Shown here: positions 26,256-33,666 of the stretch, piece after piece
Layout of the letters: every line of letters starts with the position of its first letter
Position numbering within the stretch: position 1 is the stretch's first letter
Source of the DNA: Palsa-343 sp036269135
GTDB lineage: Bacteria > Acidobacteriota > Terriglobia > Terriglobales > Acidobacteriaceae
Assembly (NCBI GenBank): GCA_036269135.1
Contig: DATASQ010000024.1
Span: 14,763-78,762, forward strand
DNA: 64,000 bases
Direction of reading: 5' to 3'
Program-made: the position numbers and the translations under genes
Notes under the pieces: model-generated
Databases searched by the model: none
What the model was told of the DNA's origin: nothing
What the model saw: the letters and a program-made list of their open reading frames with translations, nothing else

Positions 26256-26355
26256 GCTCCTCCCTGCTGCCGGAGGGCCGGAATGCTTCCGTTATAATCA
26301 GGCTGCGCAATCCGGCGAATTGAAGGAAATACGGCGCCGCTGAAACCCCGATTCC

Positions 26356-27357
26356 ATGGCGAATGTAGTCATCGTTTCCAGCACCGTTCAGCGTGGCTTT
26401 AACCCATGGGTACACGGAACGACCCTGCTGCTCCGGCACAGCGCCGAGCTGGATCCCTTTCGCCGGCACACCCTCATTGAGGATCCGGCTGAGGCGGACA
26501 TCATCCTCTTCGGCGAAATGGGGGAATGCGGCTTCTTCGCCGAGCGCGTGCGCGCCCACCCGTATTACCGGAAACATCCCGAAAAGTGCTTTCTCTTCGA
26601 TTCTGCTGACCATTTTCTTCCGGTCGTGCCCGGTATCTACGCTTCTCTCACGAAGCAACACTACCGGCCGGAGCACACCCGCACCGGTTTTTACCTGTAT
26701 GTGATTGAGAATCCGTTCATCCAGCACCGTCCGCTCAGCGGTCAGGAGCTTTTCCTTGCCTCGTTCATCGGCAACAGCCGAACCCATCCCGTTCGGGATC
26801 GGATCTTCGCCTTGCGCCGCGACGATTTCCTCCTGAAAGATACCGGCGGCGTCAGTTACCGCATGGCCTACGAAGCCGATCCCGGCGAACGCGCTCCCTT
26901 CTGGGCGGAGTATGCGGACGGTATGGCCAACGCTCTCTTCAGCCTCTGCCCGCGCGGCGTGGGAGCCGGCAGCGTTCGGCTCTTCGAATCCATGAAGATG
27001 GGACGGGCATGCGTCATCCTCGCCGACGCCTGGCAGCCTAATCCCGGCGTGGACTGGGACGCATTCTCGATCCGCATCCCTGAATCCGACGCATCGCGCA
27101 TCCCGGAGATTCTGGAGCGCCATGCCGGTCGCGCGGCGGAAATGGGCCTGCGCGCCCGCGCCGAATGGGAAAACTGGTTCTCCGAGAAAGTTCGCTTTCA
27201 TCGCGTTGTCGAACTCTGCCTCGACATTCAGCGATCCCGGAGCCGATTCGGGCGCTGGGAACGGCTGTATAACCTCCGCCACATTGCGCTTCGCCCGCGC
27301 GCGTACCTCATGAGCAAGAGAATCCTGTACAGGCAAAATCGCCAGCTATGGTGGTAG
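26356..27357 (+). CDS. Exostosin-like (GT47) glycosyltransferase
   Basis: A 333-residue protein. The C-terminal half carries LFSLCPRGVGAGSVRLFES followed by MKMGRACVILADAW, the diagnostic segment of exostosin/GT47-type proteins, which in eukaryotes build heparan sulfate and plant wall glycans and in bacteria appear sporadically in polysaccharide clusters. The preceding FLASFIGNSRTHPVRDRIF segment also fits. No signal peptide or transmembrane anchor, unlike eukaryotic exostosins, so it should act in the cytoplasm. It follows the CgeB-like gene by 100 bases, on the same strand. The sugar added is unknown. Confidence 0.8.
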   Translation: MANVVIVSSTVQRGFNPWVHGTTLLLRHSAELDPFRRHTLIEDPAEADIILFGEMGECGFFAERVRAHPYYRKHPEKCFLFDSADHFLPVVPGIYASLTKQHYRPEHTRTGFYLYVIENPFIQHRPLSGQELFLASFIGNSRTHPVRDRIFALRRDDFLLKDTGGVSYRMAYEADPGERAPFWAEYADGMANALFSLCPRGVGAGSVRLFESMKMGRACVILADAWQPNPGVDWDAFSIRIPESDASRIPEILERHAGRAAEMGLRARAEWENWFSEKVRFHRVVELCLDIQRSRSRFGRWERLYNLRHIALRPRAYLMSKRILYRQNRQLWW

Positions 27358-27476
27358 ATTGCAGAGGATGAGCGCGCGCACGCCCCTGCAGCCTCCCCGC
27401 GGCACTCCCGGTCATTCGGTAAACTGAGATGGAAATGTCTCCCCCGCAGCAGAAGACAGCGAGAGGCGTACGCCCC

Positions 27477-28442
27477 ATGCGCGTTCTCCTGCGCCTTTTG
27501 ATCCTGGTGCTGGTTCTTCTGGCGGGAGCGGAACTCACGCTCCGGTACGTCCTTGGACTTGGCAATCCGGTTCTGGTGGCTCCGGACGCCGCCTGCGGAT
27601 ACATCCTGAAACCCAACCAAGACGTCGAGCGCTTCTTCTGTCACACGCAGACGAATCAGTATGGAATGCGTTCCGGTCCGATACAGGAAACTCCGGCGCC
27701 CGGCACACTGCGCCTCTTCTTTCTTGGAGATTCGGTGACCTATGGAACAAGCCGGGTCGATCAATCCCGTCTTTTCACGCAAATCCTGCGCCGGGAACTG
27801 CCTTCGGTCGTTCATCGGCCGGTCGAGGTTCTGAATGCCTCGGCCAGCGCCTGGGCCATTGACAACGAGCTCTCTTACCTGCGTTCGCGGGGTACCTTCC
27901 ACTCTGATCTTGTGCTGCTGGTGCTCAACAGCGGCGATCCGGGCCAGCCTCGCGCCGAGATCGAACAGGTGGGCGAGGACTCGACATTGCACCACTCCAC
28001 CACCGCGATCGGCGAGCTCTGGATACGCTGGTTTGCGCCGCGCATTCTGCATATTGGCGTGCGCACCGACGCCGGCGACCAATTGAACGACTCGCCGGCT
28101 GTGATTCGCGCAAACCTGGCAGACCTGGATGCGATGCAGACGCTTACTCAGAGCCAGCATTCGCGACTGGCCATCCTCTACATTCCGTTTCGCGGAGAGA
28201 TGCCGGCCCCGGCTAACCAGGCGCAGCAAGTTATCGCTTCATGGAGCGCATCGCATTCCGTTCCCGTGTTCGACATGACTCAGGTCGAGGCGGCTTATCC
28301 GACAAAGGAAATTACTCTCGACGGCAGTCACCTCAATCGGCAGGGCAATGCCCTGGTCGCTCGTGCCGTCGAAGAAGACTGGGACAGGATTCTCCATTCC
28401 GCGACTGTCTCGCGCCCAGCCCCGGTATCTCCCTCGAACTGA
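27477..28442 (+). CDS. Membrane-anchored SGNH/GDSL-type hydrolase-like protein
   Basis: A 321-residue protein that begins with a single hydrophobic helix (RVLLRLLILVLVLLAGAEL) that anchors or exports it. The SGNH block I is FLGDSVTYGTSR with the nucleophile serine, a conserved NASASAWAID segment could hold the oxyanion Asn/Gly block, and the C-terminal DGSHLNRQGN holds the Asp and His of the catalytic dyad. SGNH proteins here often act as acetylesterases or acyltransferases on polysaccharides. The ATG at 27477 is chosen because GAGAGG lies ten bases upstream; an ATG at 27429 would add 16 residues. It is the last plus-strand gene of the group. Confidence 0.78.
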   Translation: MRVLLRLLILVLVLLAGAELTLRYVLGLGNPVLVAPDAACGYILKPNQDVERFFCHTQTNQYGMRSGPIQETPAPGTLRLFFLGDSVTYGTSRVDQSRLFTQILRRELPSVVHRPVEVLNASASAWAIDNELSYLRSRGTFHSDLVLLVLNSGDPGQPRAEIEQVGEDSTLHHSTTAIGELWIRWFAPRILHIGVRTDAGDQLNDSPAVIRANLADLDAMQTLTQSQHSRLAILYIPFRGEMPAPANQAQQVIASWSASHSVPVFDMTQVEAAYPTKEITLDGSHLNRQGNALVARAVEEDWDRILHSATVSRPAPVSPSN

Positions 28443-28488
28443 CAGTAATCGTGTTGCAGGGGTAAGTTAGCGGCGCCCGCAGTCGTCT

Positions 28489-30075
28489 TCAGGAGATCGT
28501 CTCCGCACGCGGATAGTCACCCAGACGCCTGCCTCGCACGCCCCCCGCATATCGATTGCTTCCGGTAAATAAGCGGCTAATTCCGACCGTGAGCACCGAC
28601 ATCAGCCACAGATAAAGTGGCTGCTTAATCAGAAGGGTCAGCGTTGCTCCCATGGGAACGCCCCCGGCAAGGGCCACCATGCCCAGCGCGACGGTCCCCC
28701 AGGGACGCGCCATGTCGAACATGCTGTCGTACACCACAAAAACGATGGGGAGGATAAAAAAGGGAAATACCACAACCCCCGCCCAGCCGAATGCGCCGAA
28801 TGCATCCGAGATGGAGGTAAAGCTCCAATAACCCGGTGAATCCACATCGGAGCCGATGACGCCCTCGATATAGACGCTGGAGGATCCCTCCTGAGGCTTG
28901 TTCTTGTACAGGATGTGGGGGATATTCTCCTGCAGGAACAGCTTCAGCGGCTTAAACCCATAGTGAAATCCCGTGGAACAGGCCGCGATCAGATCGCTGT
29001 CGGCTCGTATGAGCGAGAGGCGGCTTAGAACATAGGTGCCGGGCGCGCTGTAGTACTCGTCTTTCTCCGACCCCAGCTGCGCCCCCAGCTGGGTATCCTG
29101 AAGGGCAGCCCAGCTCGGCGGCGAGCTCAGCAGCTCATAGCCTTCCGAAAGCCTCGCGCGAAACGAGAGAGCTTCTCTCATACGCGGACGCGAATAAAGT
29201 GCAAAGGGTGAAATGAGCGTCTGAAACAAAACGGCGCAAATCAGGCCCGTGAGATAGTGGCGCTTCCTGAATCGATAGCCGCGGACATAGCAGGAGAGGA
29301 AATAGATGACAATCGGGGTGGCCTCGCCCATCCGCGAAGTTTGAAGATACGCAAAGACCTCCGCGATTGCACACGGAACAATGACCCAGATCCCGAGGCT
29401 ATGCCTTCCCTCTGTGCTCCGGATGCGGCCGTCGACGGCCAGAACGATGGAAAACAGGAGCAGGGACGAAAAGGCCAGACCGACCCCGTGCCCCACGCTC
29501 TTCGTCTGGTCGCTGGTTCCGAACGCATCGATATAGAGGACCGTGCTCGCAATCACACCCGCGATCAGCGACACAAAATAGAGCAGTCGTATTTGCGAGA
29601 GGCTGGTTGGTTCCAGGGGTTTGGGTAACGGAAGCCGTGTCCGGGCAAACAGGAAAACGCCCACCATCAGGCTAAGAAAGAAGACGGCATACACCGCAAT
29701 GGTGAGATTGGGGACCAGCAGGTTACGATCGGCGGGCTCGAAAAGAATCACCTTGGCAAACTGCGAGATCACAATCCGCTGGGCCGCCATTCCCGCGAAC
29801 ATGAAGCCGCTGATCCGGCTCAGGCCGCCCAGCAGGTTGTAAGTGATTCCTATGCTGCAAAGGGTGACCGCCATCATGGAGACGAAATACAGCCCTGTCC
29901 CACAGGCCAGTTCCCCCACCGCCAGAGCCAGCACGACGGTCAACAGGACCAGCGGTGGAATCAGGAAGGCGCGTCGAACCCGGCGCTCAGCACTCCACGG
30001 CGCATCCAGCGCGTCCGGCTGCGCAGTGCCGAAAGCGCCCGCCGCGTCCGAGTTTGGCAGGAAAGCGGATCCCAT
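28489..30075 (-). CDS. Wzy-like polysaccharide polymerase or related membrane protein
   Basis: A 528-residue membrane protein with roughly ten to twelve hydrophobic helices and a large polar loop between about residues 290 and 400, as seen in Wzy polymerases and O-antigen ligases. No short motif is conserved enough in these families to name. The start is uncertain: ATG at 30075 has GAGAA upstream, while TTG at 30108 would add 11 residues. It is third in the minus-strand series wzc, wza, this gene, with gaps of 34 and 45 bases, which supports a role in polymerising or releasing the repeat unit. Confidence 0.6.
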   Translation of the reverse strand: MGSAFLPNSDAAGAFGTAQPDALDAPWSAERRVRRAFLIPPLVLLTVVLALAVGELACGTGLYFVSMMAVTLCSIGITYNLLGGLSRISGFMFAGMAAQRIVISQFAKVILFEPADRNLLVPNLTIAVYAVFFLSLMVGVFLFARTRLPLPKPLEPTSLSQIRLLYFVSLIAGVIASTVLYIDAFGTSDQTKSVGHGVGLAFSSLLLFSIVLAVDGRIRSTEGRHSLGIWVIVPCAIAEVFAYLQTSRMGEATPIVIYFLSCYVRGYRFRKRHYLTGLICAVLFQTLISPFALYSRPRMREALSFRARLSEGYELLSSPPSWAALQDTQLGAQLGSEKDEYYSAPGTYVLSRLSLIRADSDLIAACSTGFHYGFKPLKLFLQENIPHILYKNKPQEGSSSVYIEGVIGSDVDSPGYWSFTSISDAFGAFGWAGVVVFPFFILPIVFVVYDSMFDMARPWGTVALGMVALAGGVPMGATLTLLIKQPLYLWLMSVLTVGISRLFTGSNRYAGGVRGRRLGDYPRAETIS

Positions 30076-30120
30076 CACCGGAGTTCTCTGTTTCGCGGAA
30101 TACGTCAACCTGGATTCAGG

Positions 30121-31161
30121 CTACGGAATCCGATAAATGGTCGCGGCCGTAGCCGCGGTAACGACGCCGAAACCGCCGCCTGCCACCCCGGCCTTGAAGG
30201 AGCTGGTGGGAATGAGCAGCACGTCATCCGAGGCCAGCACCACATCCTTTTCCTTGCCGCGCATCACCTTCTTGAGGTCCATCTGAATCTCCTCATGCTG
30301 GTTGTCCGGCAACCGGCGGATGATGACGACTTTCGAAAGCGCCGCGCCAAAATTCAGGCCGCCCGCCATCGCAATCGCCCGCATGACCGTGACCGGCGTG
30401 TTGCTGGCCAGAGGAATGGCCGAGGGCACCTTCACCTGGCCCACCACGAACACGTTTCCCACCCTGGGCACAATCACCGTGTCCCCCGCCATGAGGGGAA
30501 TATTCGTCTCATCGGTGTTCTTCGGATCGCTGCCAAGGATCACCGTGATGGGACCGGCATCGCCGGGCCGCCGCACCGTGATGTCATGGCTGGCCAGGGG
30601 CGTAAAGCCACCGCATGCCGAGATCACGTCCAGCAGCCTCATCTGTTCATAAGCCGGAACCGGCTGGGGATTATGCACCTCGCCGACCACTGTGATCACG
30701 CGCGTCGGCGAATACACCAGCGACACCGTGACCTGCGGGTCGACCAGAATGCCCTTGTCCTTCAGCTGCTTGTCCAGATAGAGCGACGCCTCTTCGGGCG
30801 ACATCCCGGCCAGCTTCACCACCCCCAGATACGGGAGCACCACCTCGCCCTGCGCTCCTACCTTGATGCCGGCGGCGCTCCCGCCACCGCCCCCGGCTTC
30901 CGGACCGCCCAGGGAGGTCGAAGCGGTTGTCGTGAGCTCGGGCACGCCGTAGGTGGCAATCGTGATCACATCTCCGGGCTTGATCCGGGCGGTCTGGTAC
31001 AGCGGGTGGAAGGCAGAGGCCGGCGCGGCGGCGTTCGGCGTCGGCGAGCTGACCGCCGGCCCGGCAAACTGTGCCCGCGCCGACCCTGTGCCCAGGCCCG
31101 CGCACACCAGGAGAGCCGCAACTCCGGCTCCGACGCGGAATTTTGTCAGCCGCCTTTTCAT
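30121..31161 (-). CDS. Wza-type polysaccharide export protein (SLBB domains)
   Basis: A 346-residue outer-membrane-associated export protein with a signal peptide (hydrophobic to about residue 30, GSARAQ). After a Pro/Ala linker, the polysaccharide-export domain begins at YQTARIKPGDVITIATYGVP, followed by LPYLGVVKLAGMSPEEASLY and two SLBB-type repeats, VVGEVHNPQPVPAYEQMRLLDVISACGG and VVGQVKVPSAIPL (each shown in part). Signal type is Sec, and no lipobox is visible, unlike Wza of E. coli. The chosen ATG at 31161 gives MKRRLTKF. It follows wzc by 34 bases. Confidence 0.88.
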   Translation of the reverse strand: MKRRLTKFRVGAGVAALLVCAGLGTGSARAQFAGPAVSSPTPNAAAPASAFHPLYQTARIKPGDVITIATYGVPELTTTASTSLGGPEAGGGGGSAAGIKVGAQGEVVLPYLGVVKLAGMSPEEASLYLDKQLKDKGILVDPQVTVSLVYSPTRVITVVGEVHNPQPVPAYEQMRLLDVISACGGFTPLASHDITVRRPGDAGPITVILGSDPKNTDETNIPLMAGDTVIVPRVGNVFVVGQVKVPSAIPLASNTPVTVMRAIAMAGGLNFGAALSKVVIIRRLPDNQHEEIQMDLKKVMRGKEKDVVLASDDVLLIPTSSFKAGVAGGGFGVVTAATAATIYRIP

Positions 31162-31195
31162 GATCTGCCGCGTCTCCGCATTTTCTCCTGCTGCC

Positions 31196-33394
31196 TCATT
31201 TGCTGTAGTCATAGGTGTAATAGCCCAGATACCCGTAGTATTCCGGCAGCGAGGCATCCACGCCGTTGAAGACGAAACCGTAGACCTTGACATCGAGCTC
31301 GCCCAGAATATCCGCCGCACGCGACAGCATCCGGCGCGTGCAGTACCCCTGACGGATCACCAGCACCATCCCGTCGGCCTGGGCGGCGACAATGGCCGGA
31401 TCCGTGACCGAGAGCACAGGCGGCGTGTCGAAAATCACATAATCGTAGCGCGCGCGCAGTTGCCGCACTACCTCCGTCATCTGATCGGAGGCCAGCAGGT
31501 CCGCGGGCAAAGGCGGCACGGTTCCCGAGGGGATAACATCCAGGGTCGCCAGGGTTTCGTGCGTCTGCACCACCTCATCCAGAGGGTAATAGCCGGTCAG
31601 CACTTCCGAGAGCCCCTTGCCCCCCTCCAGACGCAGCCGCTTGTAGACTGAGGGCCGCCGCATATCGGTGTCCACCAGCGCCACCTTCTTGCCGCTCTGG
31701 GCCAGAACCGCGGCCATATTCATGGCAACCGTGGATTTTCCTTCTCCCGGCTGACAGCTGGTGACAGCAATCACCTTCGATTCGCGGGAAGTGGTGGACA
31801 AGCGCATGGAGGTGCGCAGCGCCCGGAAGGATTCCGAAAACGGGGAACGCGGATCCCGCAGCAGCTCCGGTCCCACCACCCATTCCAGATCGTTCGCTTT
31901 ATTCTTCCAGTGGCTCTGGGGAATCATCGCCAGCGACGGCAGCCCCAGAATCTCCTGGATCTCATGCGCGTCCCGCAGACGGGTGTCCATCTTCTCCAGC
32001 AGCAGGGCGAGGGTCAGCCCCCCCAGCATTCCGAAGAACAGGCCGATCATGGCCAGTTTCTTCGGCCCCGTACTGGAGGGCTGCACCGGCAGAGAAGCCA
32101 GATCGACCACGCTGATGTCCGCCGCATCCAGGCCCGCGTCCACGGCCGCCTCACGCAGCCGGGCTACGATGCTCTCGTACATGTGCCGGTTCGAATCGTA
32201 TTCCTGGCTCAGAAGCATGTACTGCACCAGGTCGTTTCTCTGCCCGAACAGCTCCTGGATTTTGTCGTTCATCATGCCTTTGGCCTGGTTCTCCGCCGCC
32301 TGGGAGAGATTGAAGGAGTCCTTCGCCTCGGCCAGAACGCGCGCCTCCTGCTTGCCAATCTCCTGGGTCAGGGCGTCGGCCTGGGCCTTGAGCTGCTTGA
32401 CCTGCGGATAGTTGGGCCCGTACACCGGCTGCAGTTTGGCCAGATCCCCGTACACCATGGCCCTCTGCGCCCGCAGACTCGACAGCAGGGAGGGGGTGTC
32501 GTTGCCCATCGGCGTGGTTGCATCCTGAATCTGATCGGAAGGCACCGACTGCAGGATGCGGTAGCGCGCCTCGGCCAGGACCCGCTGTTCCGTGGCGTCG
32601 GAAACGCCCTTCTGCAGGTTGCCGATCTCCTCCACCATCAGACTGTGCTCCGGATCCAGAGCCAGAACCCCCAGCTTGCGCTGCAGATCGACCATCTGGT
32701 TCTGCGAGCTTTGCACGATGCTGCGCAGGTCGTCCATCTGCGAAGTCAGCCACTTGGAAACCTGCTGGGTGGAGTTGTAGTGGGTGGTGAAGTTGTTCTC
32801 GATGAACTCGTTCTCGAGAGCGTTCACGATCTCGGCGGCCAGCTCCGGAGAACTGCTGGTGTAGGCGATGGTAATCATCTGGGTCCGCGGCACGCGGCTC
32901 ACGGACAGATGCCCGCGCAGATTGCCCACGATCGCGTTCCGCACATAAGGGTCGTTTAAGTCGCCATGGAAAAGGGGCACCGTCCGGTGCTCAAAAAAGG
33001 AGGTTCGAATCGCGACGTTCTTTGCCCCGCCCAGAAAGGTAGGGTTATCCTGCAGCTTCAGCGTGCGGGCCACGGTGGTCAGCAGCGTCTCGCTCTGCAG
33101 AATGCGGATATCGCTTTCGATGATGATGTCCAGCGTGCCGTTCCCGGAGCCCAGCACCGAAGACAGCGACTGCTTGAACTCGGAAGCCGATCCGGGCTGG
33201 ATCTGCACTTCGCCGGAAGCCGTGTAGCGCTTGCCTCGCATCAGGCCCCACGTCACGGCCAGCGCTGCCATACCCAGGGCCATTCCGATCAGGAGAATCC
33301 GCCTCTTGCGGATCACCAGCCACAGATCGTGGAGGGAAATTTCCTTGGTCTCCGGAATTGTGGAGATTGCCTTGCCTCGTATGGTGGACTGCAC
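31196..33394 (-). CDS. Polysaccharide co-polymerase / tyrosine autokinase (Wzc type)
   Basis: A 732-residue fused chain-length regulator and BY-kinase. In order: an N-terminal transmembrane helix at about residues 33-50, the Wzz domain, a long coiled-coil-like region (about 200-400), a second helix near residue 440-460, and a cytoplasmic kinase. The kinase carries Walker A SCQPGEGKSTVAMN (about 540-553), the A' motif ALVDTDMRRPS (about 574) and Walker B VIFDTPPVL (about 654). The C-terminal tail EYYGYLGYYTYDYSK has seven tyrosines, the autophosphorylation cluster. It is the first gene of the export operon. The start ATG gives MQSTIRGKAI. Confidence 0.93.
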   Translation of the reverse strand: MQSTIRGKAISTIPETKEISLHDLWLVIRKRRILLIGMALGMAALAVTWGLMRGKRYTASGEVQIQPGSASEFKQSLSSVLGSGNGTLDIIIESDIRILQSETLLTTVARTLKLQDNPTFLGGAKNVAIRTSFFEHRTVPLFHGDLNDPYVRNAIVGNLRGHLSVSRVPRTQMITIAYTSSSPELAAEIVNALENEFIENNFTTHYNSTQQVSKWLTSQMDDLRSIVQSSQNQMVDLQRKLGVLALDPEHSLMVEEIGNLQKGVSDATEQRVLAEARYRILQSVPSDQIQDATTPMGNDTPSLLSSLRAQRAMVYGDLAKLQPVYGPNYPQVKQLKAQADALTQEIGKQEARVLAEAKDSFNLSQAAENQAKGMMNDKIQELFGQRNDLVQYMLLSQEYDSNRHMYESIVARLREAAVDAGLDAADISVVDLASLPVQPSSTGPKKLAMIGLFFGMLGGLTLALLLEKMDTRLRDAHEIQEILGLPSLAMIPQSHWKNKANDLEWVVGPELLRDPRSPFSESFRALRTSMRLSTTSRESKVIAVTSCQPGEGKSTVAMNMAAVLAQSGKKVALVDTDMRRPSVYKRLRLEGGKGLSEVLTGYYPLDEVVQTHETLATLDVIPSGTVPPLPADLLASDQMTEVVRQLRARYDYVIFDTPPVLSVTDPAIVAAQADGMVLVIRQGYCTRRMLSRAADILGELDVKVYGFVFNGVDASLPEYYGYLGYYTYDYSK

Positions 33395-33579
33395 CTAACC
33401 TCTCACTATTCAGGACTCCTGGCTGGAGTCCGGGCTCGACGAGCATAGCGTACAGGCTTCCACAAGGGGCGGTTGGCCCGGCCGTATCGAACCGGAAGGG
33501 GGTTCGGTGCGCACTCCCCGCGGGCCGATCAGCGGGTGCGCTTTGCGAAACTGCCCTGGGAATGCTCTGCTGACGCGTA

Positions 33580-33590
33580 GGCCAAGTTTA
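33580..33590 (-). promoter_or_regulatory. Shared 11-base word TAAACTTGGCC upstream of wzc
   Basis: On the minus strand the sequence reads TAAACTTGGCC, 186 bases upstream of the wzc start. The same 11 bases occur 87 bases upstream of the GGDEF-EAL gene (36246-36256), where the copy extends into a 10-base palindrome, CTTGGCCAAG. By chance a given 11-mer is expected about 0.03 times in both strands of this window, so a shared regulator or promoter element is possible. No known regulator box was recognised. This 272-base gap between the two genes contains nothing else I can identify. Confidence 0.35.
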
Positions 33591-33666
33591 ACCCCCCGAT
33601 TTCGCAGGGTCAACAGAGCAATGGAGCCTGTTTTCCACCTGCGCAACGGCTGGAATCAGACCGATC

